Assembly: GCF_051622035.1 (NCBI RefSeq)
Contig: NC_135358.1
Coordinates: forward strand, 8,287,001 to 8,351,000
Source: Arctopsyche grandis
Lineage: Eukaryota; Arthropoda; Insecta; Trichoptera; Hydropsychidae
DNA: 64,000 nt
Direction: 5' to 3'
Part shown: positions 43,690 to 57,268 of the stretch, in pieces
How the letters are laid out: each line of letters starts with the position of its first letter
How positions within the stretch are numbered: the first letter of the stretch is position 1
Translations under genes and position numbers: made by a program
Notes under the pieces: model-generated
Database searches by the model: none
What the model saw: the letters and a program-made list of their open reading frames with translations, nothing else
What the model was told of the DNA's origin: nothing

Positions 43690-44412
43690 AAAGCAACATT
43701 TTTACTTTATTTATATGTTTTATACCGAAGCCAAATTCCAAATTGGAGACAATATGCACGCTTTGCAATTCAACAGTTTCGGTTGCAAACAAAGGCAAAT
43801 ACGATTTGGAACAAATGGCTTCAAAACTTTTGCACAAACAAACTGTTGGCGAAAATTTTTGATGATTTGGAAGTAGCAAAGCGGATTTCATCTGGAAAGA
43901 CAAAAACATGATGTATCGCCAATAACGCTATTACTCCATATTGTATTGAAAATATAATGCAATCGTTTTCCCAAATAGCATTTTTATCAGTTTCGACCGA
44001 TGGAAGTAATCATGGTGGTATTAAAATGTTCCCAGTCCTCATTCAATTTTTTTGACATCAATAATGGGATAATGACAAAAATTATTGATTTATTTTCTTT
44101 GCCAAACGAAACAGCAAAGACAATAAGTGGACATTTGAATACATTTATATACAAACAATATTGTAGAAGAATGTGTTGCTTTTTCTGCAGATAATCGTAA
44201 TACTAATTATGGAGGATTGAATAGAAATAGAAAAAAAATGTTTACAGCCATTTAAAAACAAAATTTGGAAAATATTTATTAGGCATTGGTTTTCCTGCTC
44301 ATATTGATCATAACTCTGCACAGCATGGATTTGATTCCATGACAATAGATGTAAAATCAATAATTGTAAAACTTTTTAATTTTTTTTCTATTTACACAAT
44401 CAGGACAGAATC
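43690..44412 (+). pseudogene. hAT-like transposase relic, 5' part
   Basis: Broken frames encode IFDDLEVAKRISSGKTKT (43850s) and LSVSTDGSNHGGIKMFPVL (about 43980-44040), then NETAKTISGHLNTFI and CVAFSADNRNTNYGG, the DDE-region words of a ZNF862-type hAT transposase, with several stops and frameshifts. The relic is interrupted at 44413 by the BEL/Pao element and resumes at 48641. Confidence 0.7.
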
Positions 44413-47400
44413 TGTACAGACTCCAGGGATGTTCAACTCGAGAGCACCCCGGAAGTCGGTTTCTTAGAAGCTCGTGGTAAGCGTGGGCGGGACTGGTCTC
44501 CTCCAAGGGATCTACAGGTCGTCGTCTGCGGTCTGGTCTCTGCTGCTGTCGGCTCGGCTCGATGTATATCTCTCTCTCTCTCGTACAGTGTGCGTAAGTG
44601 AGGGTGATACGGGACAAAGGCGGGAAAGTGAATAGTAATGAAAACAGGTTATAATTCTGTTTGTATGGTGACTGTATTTTATATATATATGTATATACAG
44701 AGATCAAGCAGGGGGGACAGAAAAAAGGGGGGGGGAGTCCGACTTGAGATTAGCGCGCACGTGTTCAAGAGGTTATGGTAACCTCACTCAACCACGTGGC
44801 TACGTGATCTGACTTCGACGAAGAGAGACCAGGAATTCCTCACTTCTCACCGGACGTATACTGAAGCTGTACTTCCAGTATCGTCTGCCGATCAAGGCTG
44901 AGCTGATCGGGACTCGGTGGTGGGAACCAACTCGGTAGCGAACAGAGATGTTCACTCGACCGACGCGGAAAACGAATAGGAGGCGTGGACGCGCGCTCTG
45001 CGCCGATCTCCCTCCAAAACGGCTCCTTTGGTCGTAACGCCACGAAAGCTGACCATGAAGACTTGGTCGGAACATACTCCCCCCGTTGGAAGTCAGAGGA
45101 TCGAATTCCAAAACAAACAAGAATTAATGGTGCACAAGCGACTAATGAAATACACAAAAACCAAGCAAATAAGCAAAAAAATAACAACAAAATAAAAAAC
45201 AACACAACAAAATAACCCAGTCAGCAAACAAAATAACATTAGTCCACCGTCAGTTTCCCATCCTACATAAGCAGCTGACTAAGCCGGCAAGAAACAAACA
45301 AAAAATAGACAAACAAACAACCAAAACACCAACAAATAACCAACACCAATGCTAGGTAACAATATTGTTCAAACGTTATATGTCCCAATCTATCCTGATA
45401 GCTCCATTACAAAGCACCAATCAAACCAACAAGAGAAGCATAAAAGAAAAGCAACTCAAAAACTTAAGTTAAAACACATAAACTGAATCCACAACACAGA
45501 TACAAACAACGCGCCAACTTTAATGTGGGACGTTATGAACGTTCGCCACACCGTTGCACAAATTCACTGAGTGCTGCTCGACTGGCAGTCGAGCTACTCG
45601 CCGGACTGCTCGCTTGGTGTTGCTGATGGAGGAGTAGTAGGACCTACTCCTGTGCCCCTGTCTGCCAGGGGCCGCTGCTGCATGTGCTGGTGCGGTAGCA
45701 CCCTCGCTCCGGGTTGATCGACCAGATCCTCCTGCTGTTGCGCAACTAGTGGTGCGCCAACTAGGAACTGGCCAGGAGTTATGGGAGCTGGGTTGGGAAG
45801 GTCGAAAGATGTGAGGGTTAAAGGGCGCGGGTACATTGCGCTTCGGCAAGCGGAATCTTCGTTCCGCGTAAATACGCGATTCGTCCAGGGGACGCGTAAC
45901 TGTCTTGACTGGACGTCTCGCGCCAAAACAAGATAACGGATCACGACCCGTTGTGTGATGGCAATTCCGAGAATCGCTTGAAACTGTGGGCGCTTCTAGA
46001 GAGCCGCCCAATATCCAGCCGAAAGCTGTATTCATCATCGCGATGCGTCCTCCTCTGTCACCGCGTGACTTGGAGGGAACTAAAATGGTACGTTTGCCAT
46101 TGCGTAACATCGCATGATAGGCGTCGCTGCCTATCACCATATCCACTGTACCGGGAATATCGAATGACGGATCGGCAAGGGGGAGATGAAGCGGCAAATG
46201 GCTCCGAATCTCGGACACGTTGCGCGATGGAAGTTGATTCGCGATCTCGGGCATGATTGCGCAATCGAGATCAACACTGGAGCCCTGATTGGGAATGCGC
46301 GGTATAATTCGAATTACCGCGCCACTAGTAATGGACGTTCTATTTGAACCTATTCCTACCAGGTTGACGTCCATCCTTTTCGACTTTAAGGCGAGTCGCC
46401 TTCTTAAGTCTTCAGATATGAGGTTGAGTTCGGAGCCGTTATCTAACAATGCTCGAACCTTGTGCGAACGCCCATCTCCGCCGCGAACTTGTACTTCCAC
46501 GGTGGATAACAGGACAGTTCGGGCGTGAGAAGGCGATACGCGTCTCACCGAGTGTAAAACCAACGATGATTTTACGGGTTTGGCGTTCTCTGATTTCTTG
46601 GGGCTTCGATAATGTTTGGCCTTATTTGAAGGCGAAGTTTGGTATGGAGTTGAGTCATGCAACATGGTGTGATGGGCATGACCGCATTTGAAGCATCTCT
46701 GCTTTGTTTGGCACGCGTGAACTATGTGCCCTGGTCTCAAGCAGTTGAGACATAGTCGACGTTTTATGGCGTTCGACCTGCGCTCATCACCGCTCATTTG
46801 GCGGAATGATGGACAGGCTAGCAGAGAATGACTTCCGCTGCAACTGATGCAGGAGGGGCGTTCCCTCCTCACATGCAGAACTGCTGCCTTCGGATTCGTA
46901 ATGGTTCTTGGTCGAGGATTCGACTCGCCTTTTAAGACGAAGTCGGCATTTGCCATCGATTGGCACTGAAGCGTCAGAAATTCGATGAGTTTGTGGAATG
47001 TGCACTCCTCATGTTTTGGCGCTTGAAGCTCCCATTGTCGAACCGTGTATCGATCGAGCTTCCTAGTGATGCACATGACCAAAATGTCGTCCCAAGTGTC
47101 GACCGGAACGCCTAAGTTGGCCAGTGCACGGACGTGCATGTTAAAATCGTCTATGCAGCGATGCAAACTTGCGTAACTATTGGACGCAATTTGTTCCGCG
47201 TCCAATATTGCGCGAATGTGGGACTGAACAACAATTTTTTTATTGTTGTAGCGCTGCTCCAGAATGGACCAAGCGCGGGAGAAGGAATCATCAGATAACT
47301 CTAAGCCACTGACTACTCGATTGGGTTCTCCTTTTAGGACTGCCAACAAGTATTGGAAACGGGCGAGTTGAGAAGTTTCGCCGGCCATAGCGACCAAGAA

Positions 47401-48635
47401 GCGTTGTGAGAAAAGAGGCCAATTTTGGACGTTGCCTTCGAAGGTGGGCAACTCCAAACGGGGCAATTTTATTGCCGAATTTGATTGCGATACAGCGGAA
47501 ATCGTGACGGCAGCGCCACCTACCGGCGACGCGCTCAGTTGCAGCTCCCGCAATCTGAGCATTTCCATACATCGTTCGAGGGCGATTAAGTATTCCGTCT
47601 CGAACTCGTCAATGACGGACTCGGAGGCCCGAGCCTCCGCTTCGTCCAGCTCGTCAATCTGAGCTTGGACCGATTCGAAATCAGACAACAGAGGTTTAAT
47701 TATCTCGAGTCTGATTTGGAGCATGGAAATACTCAGATCCCCCTCCAAATGGTTCGCATTTCTCGTTAACCGAGCGCGAATGCTTTTCCGCGTATTCCGA
47801 AGTGCTTCCATTTTGGACACGACAAAAATAAACAATGGACACGGGAAAAGAAACAAAATGGCGACCAAAAATCACAACAACAACAGAAAAATGCTAATTA
47901 CGACCAACCTAGATTAGACGACGTTGACAGACCAGCTCTGGAAGAAATCCGGCTCTTTCGAAGGACCAAATGTACAGACTCCAGGGATGTTCAACTCGAG
48001 AGCACCCCGGAAGTCGGTTTCTTAGAAGCTCGTGGTAAGCGTGGGCGGGACTGGTCTCCTCCAAGGGATCTACAGGTCGTCGTCTGCGGTCTGGTCTCTG
48101 CTGCTGTCGGCTCGGCTCGATGTATATCTCTCTCTCTCGTACAGTGTGCGTAAGTGAGGGTGATACGGGACAAAGGCGGGAAAGTGAATAGTAATGAAAA
48201 CAGGTTATAATTCTGTTTGTATGGTGACTGTATTTTATATATATATATATGTATATACAGAGATCAAGCAGGGGCGACAGAAAAAAGGGGGGGGGGAGTC
48301 CGACTTGAGATTAGCGCGCACGTGTTCAAGAGGTTATGGTAACCTCACTCAACCACGTGGCTACGTGATCTGACTTCGACGAAGAGAGACCAGGAATTCC
48401 TCACTTCTCACCGGACGTATACTGAAGCTGTACTTCCAGTATCGTCTGCCGATCAAGGCTGAGCTGATCGGGACTCGGTGGTGGGAACCAACTCGGTAGC
48501 GAACAGAGATGTTCACTCGACCGACGCGGAAAACGAATAGGAGGCGTGGACGCGCGCTCTGCGCCGATCTCCCTCCAAAACGGCTCCTTTGGTCGTAACG
48601 CCACGAAAGCTGACCATGAAGACTTGGTCGGAACA
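44413..48635 (-). mobile_element. BEL/Pao LTR retrotransposon, internal deletion derivative
   Basis: LTRs at 44413-45074 and 47971-48635 differ only by a few substitutions and microsatellite lengths. The 5-bp target duplication GAATC is exact (44408-44412, 48636-48640). On the minus strand the 5' LTR is followed by TTTGGTCCTTCGAAAGAGCC, the primer-binding region typical of Pao elements; a purine tract (GGGGGGAGTA) precedes the 3' LTR at 45075-45086. The 4.2-kb length is far below that of an autonomous element. Near-identical LTRs indicate a recent insertion. Confidence 0.93.
45520..47868 (-). CDS. BEL/Pao gag-protease ORF fused to remnant tail
   Basis: A 782-codon ORF; the likely start is the second methionine (MEALRNTRKS, position 20). 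In order: a coiled-coil-like N-terminus, the DUF1759 gag region (LPRLELPTFEGNVQNWPLFS to about residue 300), two zinc knuckles (CLNCLRPGHIVHAC, CFKCGHAHHTMLH), the aspartic protease with VRALLDNGSELNLIS, and the Pao-typical NTAFGWILGG. Downstream the reverse transcriptase, RNase H and nearly all of the integrase are absent. In another frame at 45944-45594 the integrase C-terminal words SFDLPNPAPITPGQFLVGAP survive, so a large deletion joined protease to the integrase end out of frame. The last roughly 130 residues of the ORF are therefore a frame-shifted readthrough. Confidence 0.9.
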   Translation of the reverse strand: MVAILFLFPCPLFIFVVSKMEALRNTRKSIRARLTRNANHLEGDLSISMLQIRLEIIKPLLSDFESVQAQIDELDEAEARASESVIDEFETEYLIALERCMEMLRLRELQLSASPVGGAAVTISAVSQSNSAIKLPRLELPTFEGNVQNWPLFSQRFLVAMAGETSQLARFQYLLAVLKGEPNRVVSGLELSDDSFSRAWSILEQRYNNKKIVVQSHIRAILDAEQIASNSYASLHRCIDDFNMHVRALANLGVPVDTWDDILVMCITRKLDRYTVRQWELQAPKHEECTFHKLIEFLTLQCQSMANADFVLKGESNPRPRTITNPKAAVLHVRRERPSCISCSGSHSLLACPSFRQMSGDERRSNAIKRRLCLNCLRPGHIVHACQTKQRCFKCGHAHHTMLHDSTPYQTSPSNKAKHYRSPKKSENAKPVKSSLVLHSVRRVSPSHARTVLLSTVEVQVRGGDGRSHKVRALLDNGSELNLISEDLRRRLALKSKRMDVNLVGIGSNRTSITSGAVIRIIPRIPNQGSSVDLDCAIMPEIANQLPSRNVSEIRSHLPLHLPLADPSFDIPGTVDMVIGSDAYHAMLRNGKRTILVPSKSRGDRGGRIAMMNTAFGWILGGSLEAPTVSSDSRNCHHTTGRDPLSCFGARRPVKTVTRPLDESRIYAERRFRLPKRNVPAPFNPHIFRPSQPSSHNSWPVPSWRTTSCATAGGSGRSTRSEGATAPAHAAAAPGRQGHRSRSYYSSISNTKRAVRRVARLPVEQHSVNLCNGVANVHNVPH

Positions 48636-48640
48636 GAATC

Positions 48641-49240
48641 TTTAAAAGATTTTTGCGAATTTGTGGACATTCAGTATAAAGCATTATTGAAACATACAAA
48701 AACGCGCTGGTTATCACTTTATCCTGCTGTGAAGAGAGTGTTTTTCCTGCTTTAAAATCATATTTTTTATCAATCGACAACTCTCCCATCGTTTTAAAAT
48801 CATTTTTTGAAGATGAGTTTAACAAAGTTTACTTAGAATTTGCATCTTCTGGGGTCTCCAGCGTAATGCAAACGTATTACACTTCTCCCTTCCTCGATTA
48901 TGGCACTAGAGAAATTATTTTTAATATGCTATGGATATCCACCATTGACATGCATCTGTGCTTTTATTTTTTTGATTAGTTATTTTTTATAGGAGCTATG
49001 AGCCGCCAAACATATTTTTTACACCCAGCATATTTTATACACCCGCCAAACATATTTTTTACAAGAGTCCAGCGTGCTTATTTAACGGTCGATTTTAAAA
49101 TAAATACGCTCACAGTTGCATAGAAAATATCTTTCAAATACCGATGATGAAATTTTTTTAAACATTGGTTCAGTTTCGGAGGAGAAAATTGGAGAATAAG
49201 AAACCTCGATTTTGTCGATTTAAAATACGTTTTTCTACAC
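48641..49240 (+). pseudogene. hAT-like transposase relic, 3' part, and flanking repeat
   Basis: Continues the 43690-44412 relic across the BEL/Pao insertion: [32 protein letters not shown], then KSYFLSIDNSPIVLKSFFED. From about 48690 to 49235 it matches 28127-28830 closely, including the non-coding part (GGCACTAGAGAAATTATTTT). Confidence 0.7.
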
Positions 49241-49504
49241 TACTGAACGTATTAACCTGAAAATATATATTTGTATTCTTTATGAACTAACTTAGAGTTG
49301 ATTAGTTTTTGGTTAGAATTCGTAAGCCGAAAGTGGTAATTTATTTTTTAAACAATATTTCATGATTTTGTTTTGCCGTTTTAAATTATTTTTATCATCT
49401 CGATATTTTATGCTTATGTTATTTATAGTGATATTAAGCAATTAAAAAAATTGGAAGTAGAACTTTTGTCTTACTGAAAATTCAAAATGTGTGATTCCCT
49501 ACAT

Positions 49505-50937
49505 CAGCGTTTCCCAACCTTTTTTGACTGGCGTACCACTTGGTAGTACATAACGCTAAATTGTACCACCATATAAAAATGATTGTATTTCATGTAATTA
49601 ATGTAATTATTATACATAGTATTTGCATTGTAAGGAATGTGAAGACAGGATACACGCAATATGTAGATCTGTTTTGGTAAGAAATTTTATGGAAAAAAAT
49701 TTTTTTGCGGAGTCACAATTATAATATGCTCAAAGTTTAATATATTTATCTACTATCTTGTCATGCTTCTATTATTGATAGTAAAAATATTATTGATTGT
49801 TTTAATAAAAACACAAAATTACAAAGTACATATAATATGATTTATTAAATCTCCTTACAAAATAAATTTATTGAGATCCTTGTACTTAGTTTTTTAAATT
49901 TGGTTCAAATGATGCGAGTTTTACCCTTAAGTCTGGAGCTGGATTCAATCAATTTCTATATTTGTCTTATTAAAATATATGAAGAGAAAGCTCTCTCAAC
50001 CAGTTCAGTGCTAGTAAACGGCGACAGAAATTTAAGCGCTATGTCATAAAGCTGTTCATATTCTTCACTAATACCTAGCCAAAAATTAATAACCTTATTT
50101 ATTTCGAATTCAGTTTTTAAATGCTATAGTTTGAAAGTTAAATCAAGTTCTCCTTTTCCTTGGTAGCTGTCAGAAAATGATCATTATCAAAGGGGTTTTA
50201 AATCAAATTGTTTGCTTCTAAAAGGTTTGGGGAAGCACTGCGTAAAAGACGATTTCAGTCCTATTAAATATTCAATTATTTTTTCACGTATATCTCGAGG
50301 CATACGACTCTTGTTTTCAGATAAGAAATTATGTAAAGTTTCAAATACTTCAATTTGATCATTTTCGATACATAAATTCCAAAAATCTAATTTTCTAATC
50401 ATATGTACTTTCAATTTTATCTGCAACATTAAAGATTATTATCAAACTATTCTCAAGTATCAAATTCAAGTTATTTATTTATGGGAGCGTGAACGCGGTA
50501 AATTTAAAACTGCACTCCAAAATCCATGCCGGATCTGAGGAAAACGTATCGATTGCCAGATTTTCGATCATCGACTGTACATACTGACGTCAACGATGAC
50601 TAATTAAGATAATGTTTATTAATTACTAGTTGTTTTACCCGGCTTCGCTCAGTATTTGTAATATAAACAGCTTAAAAATGGCGAATCTATGTAATAGTAA
50701 ATATTCATTTGTTTTTTTATTAAATTTATTTTAATCGAAAAAAATATTATATTCAACCAATTGAATTGTCGCCATGGAAATTTTATTTTGTTTTCAAAGT
50801 TCCCGAACAAAGATACAAACTTACAAAGTCTTTTTCGAAATTATATATTAGATATAAAAAATATTTCTATTTGTATCATTTTAAACATTCATTCCTGCAT
50901 GTCCGCCATTACTGATTTTTTTTCGCGTACCACCAAC
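49505..50937 (-). pseudogene. hAT (ZBED5-like) element relic
   Basis: The left terminus CAGCGTTTCCCAACC is at 49505. The minus strand encodes, with stops, KLDFWNLCIENDQIEVFETL and REKIIEYLIGLKSSFTQCFP (50400-50210) and a C-terminal part with NFWLGISEEYEQLYDIALKF (about 50100-50000), as in ZBED5/SCAND3-type hAT transposases. A CCCGGCTTCGCTC repeat has inserted at 50625. The right end is cut by the element starting at 50938. Confidence 0.7.
50625..50858 (+). mobile_element. CCCGGCTTCGCTCGG-ended repeat, copy 6
   Basis: A full-length copy starting ACTAGTTGTTTTACCCGGC and ending TTTCGAAATTATATATTAGA, inside the hAT relic. Confidence 0.75.
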
Positions 50938-51640
50938 CAGTGGCGTAGCCAGGATTTTGTCAAGGGGGGGGTTTTGACAGGAAGAAGGGCAAGATAATTT
51001 ATATTTAATTAATATAAAATCACAACATATAAAAATAAAGTAAATACGTAATAACAATATGGTATGAACAAAATTCAAATAAAATAAAAATAATGCATAC
51101 TTTAAAAAAGTACGAAATTCACAGATCCAATCTTCGCGTCTTTATTGTAAACATATCTAATATTTTTTCTGCACTAACATTTATATCCCTATGAATATAT
51201 AATAAAGCGAATCCATTTAGTCGATTTTCCGACATCGTATTTCATAAATATGTTTTTAGTCCTAGTAGTGTGGAAAAGCTCCGTTCACTTGTGGCTGTTG
51301 TCACCGGAAGTGTTGCAAGAATTTTTAGAAGTATGTAAATATTGGGGAATATTGAAGGATTGCAAATTGCAATTGCAGCTAGTGCGTTTTTTGGTCGATT
51401 TTCACTAGTATTTATGTATATATTGCCACCACATTTCTAACTCTCCAGTTAGAATGCAAGGCCCACAAAATATATCTTGGTTGTAAATATATCCTCAAGA
51501 CAAATGCATCTCTGGACTTTGGAACACTTCGTATTTTAAAAATCTCGTAGTCACCTCTCACTCATTGGTTTAAACTAAAATATAAAAATTGTTTGGACAG
51601 GGGACTATTACAGACAAACACTCTTTGAAGTCTTTGAAAA
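50938..51640 (-). pseudogene. hAT relic with CAGTGGCGTAGCCAGG terminus
   Basis: The terminus is at 50938. On the minus strand at about 51335-51120 the hAT dimerisation domain is readable with one stop: ILATLPVTTATSERSFSTLL, GLKTYL, then MSENRLNGFALLYIHRDIN. The opposite end was not found, so the right boundary is approximate. Confidence 0.65.
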
Positions 51641-51889
51641 TTGGCAAAAAATGTACCTTAAATTTTAACAATAAGTCACTATTATTAGTTTTTTGGGCTT
51701 TTATTATTTCTTTTACACAAAAATACAACGGAACTGACTGCGTGTTCATACATAGTAAATAGTTTTTACATGATATAAATTAATATTAAAAATTTTAACA
51801 TTTTTTTCAACTTTTCCCACCATCAAATGCTCAAATTTAAATTTGGCGCATTTCATAGGAGTTGTTGCAGTGTAAAGAATTGAATAGGG

Positions 51890-52336
<447 letters not shown>

Positions 52337-52478
52337 AAAAATAGCATTAATTTATTTATAAGTTATATGAGATCATCGAAACATATGTATATAGTCATAT
52401 TATACATAATAATATGTAAATTAAACTAAATTAAACATCCTTATTCAGCTGTCACTTTGACACTTGGTTATAATATAA

Positions 52479-52577
52479 CACGAATCCGTGAACTGGGCAA
52501 CGTGCTTGCATTTTTCACGCATTCGGCAATTTTCTTGCCGAATGCGTGTAATAGACAATTTCACGGATTCGGTGTAA
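52479..52577. mobile_element. Small palindromic MITE (ACACGAATCCGTGAA)
   Basis: Ends ACACGAATCCGTGAA and TTCACGGATTCGGTGT, with a central hairpin CACGCATTCGGCAA/TTGCCGAATGCGTG at 52516-52548. Confidence 0.65.
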
Positions 52578-53020
52578 CATATACATACATATTTAGATGT
52601 AGAATAACGTCTATGCGATCAAACATTTACGATATAATGGCGAGTTACATAGATAAAATCATGGTTGGCCGTATACGAAATTTTTTTAATGCTTTCCAGA
52701 CGATGGCGAGTCTAGATTTTTAGAATTTATTACGGTTAACCAAACAAAATATGATTAAGAAAAATGTTTGTCCCAATTTCAATTTAATGTGTTAAGACAC
52801 ATATGGTATGCATATATACATATATGTAAATACCTATCTACCTAGTTAAATGACATCAAAGACTAGCCGAAATTCTTCCTGGTTACGGTTCGTAAAAAAA
52901 ATTAGGTAAAACCGGTCGCAACTACGTATAAACAAGAAAGCGGTAGTATTTCAAAATTCTGCAAATAATAAAAAGTCGCAAATGTCTACAATATCCTTCA
53001 TATTGATTTTGGATTATGTT

Positions 53021-53104
53021 GTACAATATACGTACTGAATATATGTACAATATACGTACTGAATATATGTACAATATACGTACTGAATATATGTACAATA
53101 TACA
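53021..53104. repeat. 24-bp minisatellite
   Basis: Units begin at 53021, 53045, 53069 and 53093 with the core GTACAATATACGTACTGAAT; the last is partial. Confidence 0.9.
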
Positions 53105-53330
53105 GTGCTTACTCATCGAAGTTCATACAGCGGTCCGAGAAGGGTATTTTTTGTACCTGCTCCCGTTATGAATGACATTTTGGGTTCCTTTTTTTTTAAA
53201 CGATGCACAGTATCCTATTGTATTAGTCTACAAAACATTTTGTGCAGTATTGTTCATACAAATATTTTAAAACCCAATTGAGTGTAAAAGCACACTTCGT
53301 GTCCGAAATCTAAATATATATATTCAGTAC

Positions 53331-53790
53331 GTACAGATGTTACTCGTCGAAGTATGGACACCGCGCAGATTATGCAAATTCTAAATTCACCGCTTTATTG
53401 TGAGAAGTAGACTCGTGAAATTAAAACAAATATGTGTTTAAAATGATGATACATAGTTTATTTATAATATAATTACAAAAAATATATAAAATAATTAATA
53501 TTTTGTATGTCCACCCTTATTGTTTAGACACATTGCTATTCTCTTGGGCATACTCTCGATACAAGACGCAATGGTTGATTTTATTTCAAGATCTCCCTGC
53601 CACAGAAATTATTTTTTGTTTTAGCATATTTTTATTGGTACATTGGAGCTTATTTAATTTCATTTTAAGGGTATGCCAGACATTTTCTATAGGATTTTAG
53701 GACATTTTCTATAGGATAGGGAGAAAGGAGAGGTAAATTGTGGTTGGACATGATTTTTTTCACAATTTTGGCTGTGTGGCGGGGTGCATT
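53331..53790 (-). pseudogene. Tc1-like transposase 3' relic
   Basis: On the minus strand CACCCCGCCACACAGCCAAA and CCTATAGAAAATGTCTGGCA read as the APCHTAK and PIENVWHTLKMKLNKLQ words of a Tc1/mariner transposase C-terminus. About 350 bp of decayed 3' sequence follows, up to a terminus at 53331 (ATGTTACTCGTCGAAGTATG) that resembles 53106-53125. The catalytic domain is missing beyond 53795, where a MITE is inserted. Confidence 0.65.
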
Positions 53791-53795
53791 ATCTA

Positions 53796-53900
53796 TAGAG
53801 GTCGGAATCTGAAGGGGCCGGAAACGTGCCGCCTATTGTTCCATTGTTGTAAACCCTTTGTAAAAAAGGTTCGGCAAACCTTTAACAATGCATTTACAAG
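53796..53900. mobile_element. MITE fragment (GGAATCTGAAGGGGC family)
   Basis: CTATAGAGGTCGGAATCTGA to AACAATGCATTTACAA matches the reverse complement of 16793-16938. The far end is replaced by microsatellite-flanking DNA. Confidence 0.7.
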
Positions 53901-53929
53901 TAGCATAAATAAATTAATGCTATTTTTAT

Positions 53930-55430
<1,501 letters not shown>

Positions 55431-55443
55431 GAATGTACATATG

Positions 55444-55448
<5 letters not shown>

Positions 55449-55504
<56 letters not shown>
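55449..55504. repeat. (TA)n microsatellite
   Basis: About 56 bp of TA dinucleotide at the 5' truncation point of the LINE. Confidence 0.9.
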
Positions 55505-55508
<4 letters not shown>

Positions 55509-56011
55509 GATATTTACATCGTACATATGTACATATATATTTGCATGTTTATATTAAATAGTGCCAGTATCCGAAGACAATCCCATTCGAATTTAAATAT
55601 TGAATACGGAATACTGAGTAAGCGTTCTGCCGATTACTAGAAAAAAACGTTGTTTATACACTTTTGAAAACATGAAATCGTCTAGCTAAGTATAATATGA
55701 TACATACATTTGTATGTATCAAATTATGCTATATAATATGATAATATGACATGACGTTTATATAATATGATACATAAAATTTATATGTGAACTGTGAAAG
55801 TGCTGTCTATGCATGTATGTATATGAATATTGTATGTATTCATATTACATGAAAATTCAATAATCGTCTATAAATAGACATTCCCGGGGCTTTCACCGGG
55901 GCTAGAGGTTCGAGAAAGGATATATATATATTTTTAATATAGTTAATTGATTTTTTTAGCATATGAAATCGACAACATCAAAAGGACACAAACAATACAT
56001 ATGTATATTAT

Positions 56012-56290
56012 GGGTCTACCTCACGGGCCCGAATGTGAAACGCCCGAAAACGCAAATATCGGAAGGCAAAGATCGAAAAAAGGGTGCATGGTAAACGGTA
56101 CATACCCACGTACATACTTAATTTGCGCGAGCAGGTTACAACAGGAACAAGAGGAACAGGGTTTTTCTCCCGTATTCCGCGCACATTAATACGGGAGGTA
56201 TTAATGTGCCTGTTCCTCTTGTTCCTGTTGTATCCTGCTTGCGCAAATTAAGTGAGTATGTACCGCATTAAGTGAGTATGAGACCGGTAT
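56012..56290. mobile_element. Foldback element, copy 1
   Basis: GGGTCTACCTCACGGGCCCG at the left as in 59019-59296. An inner inverted pair (AACAGGAACAAGAGGAACAG and CTGTTCCTCTTGTTCCTGTT) spans 56140-56230. The outer right arm is missing, so this copy is truncated. Confidence 0.65.
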
Positions 56291-57120
56291 ATTATATCAG
56301 GGGTTTATAACTTTATTAAAGACATGATGAAAGAAAGAAGAGAGATACATTAGAACATTGAATAGAAAAGAAAGTAAAATTGTATAAAAAAAAATATTAT
56401 AAAAGAAGGCACGAAATGAAAATAAAAATATACAAAAGTTATTTATAATAGTAAAAATAACAATATGTAACAAAGAATTTTATAAAATTCCCAGTTTCGC
56501 CACCCGGCTTGCCCGTGTTTTTGTGACCGGACAAATAATAAAAATACTGAACATCTATGCATATTAAAATATTGAATATACATTGATTAATATATAAGGA
56601 GCAAATACACAAATAAATAAATAATAAATCAAAAATCTTTGTTTTATGTGTTACAGTGGGGTCATATTGTCAGTGAAAATATATTTTCACTAGCGTTTTA
56701 GTGATATCATAACCGAATACTTTCCCACTAGTGATTAGTACCTACATGCACATATATGTAACTTTAAAATGGTGCGATTTCGTTGTGACATGTATATATG
56801 ATGACCTTACTTATTTGACTTATATGATGACCGGATAATAAATTACCGGACAAATAATAAAAATACTGACCATCTATACATATTACAATACTTCACAAAA
56901 TTATTTACGAGTTAACAAGTATACAAGTCAGTCAGTTTATTGAACAAAAACATGTAGTGATAAATTTAAAATATTCTCGATATTTTCGAGATTTTAATAA
57001 ACGATTTCTCGAATTTTCACAATAAAATATTCTCGAGAAACGAGAATCAAAATTTCTTGAGAATTCTCGAGAAATCTCGAGACGAGATTTCTCGATCACA
57101 ACCTCTAACCAGGGCTATGG
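56291..57120. other. AT-rich DNA with a small duplication
   Basis: CCGGACAAATAATAAAAATA occurs at about 56524 and 56848, each followed by CTGA.CATCTAT.CATATTA. A cluster of TCTCGAGAAA palindromes lies at 56980-57095. Confidence 0.5.
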
Positions 57121-57235
57121 AGTCGGGGCCGATGCAAGTATTTGCGAGAACATGAAAAAATATAAATATTTTTTTTAGTAAAACATTATAAAACTTCAAC
57201 AAATCGAACATTCGAACTCAACATTCGTTAATAAC

Positions 57236-57268
57236 CATTGATGTATAATACAGTATTATACATCAATG
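57236..57268. mobile_element. 33-bp transposon made only of its two terminal repeats
   Basis: CATTGATGTATAATAC, one base (A), then GTATTATACATCAATG. It is flanked by the 8-bp direct repeat TTAATAAC (57228-57235 and 57269-57276). The arm is the terminal inverted repeat of the 39590-39829 MITE. Confidence 0.9.

Noticed and set aside
46058-47662. Plus-strand ORFs of 70-100 codons
   Set aside because: Shadows of the minus-strand BEL/Pao gag-protease ORF.
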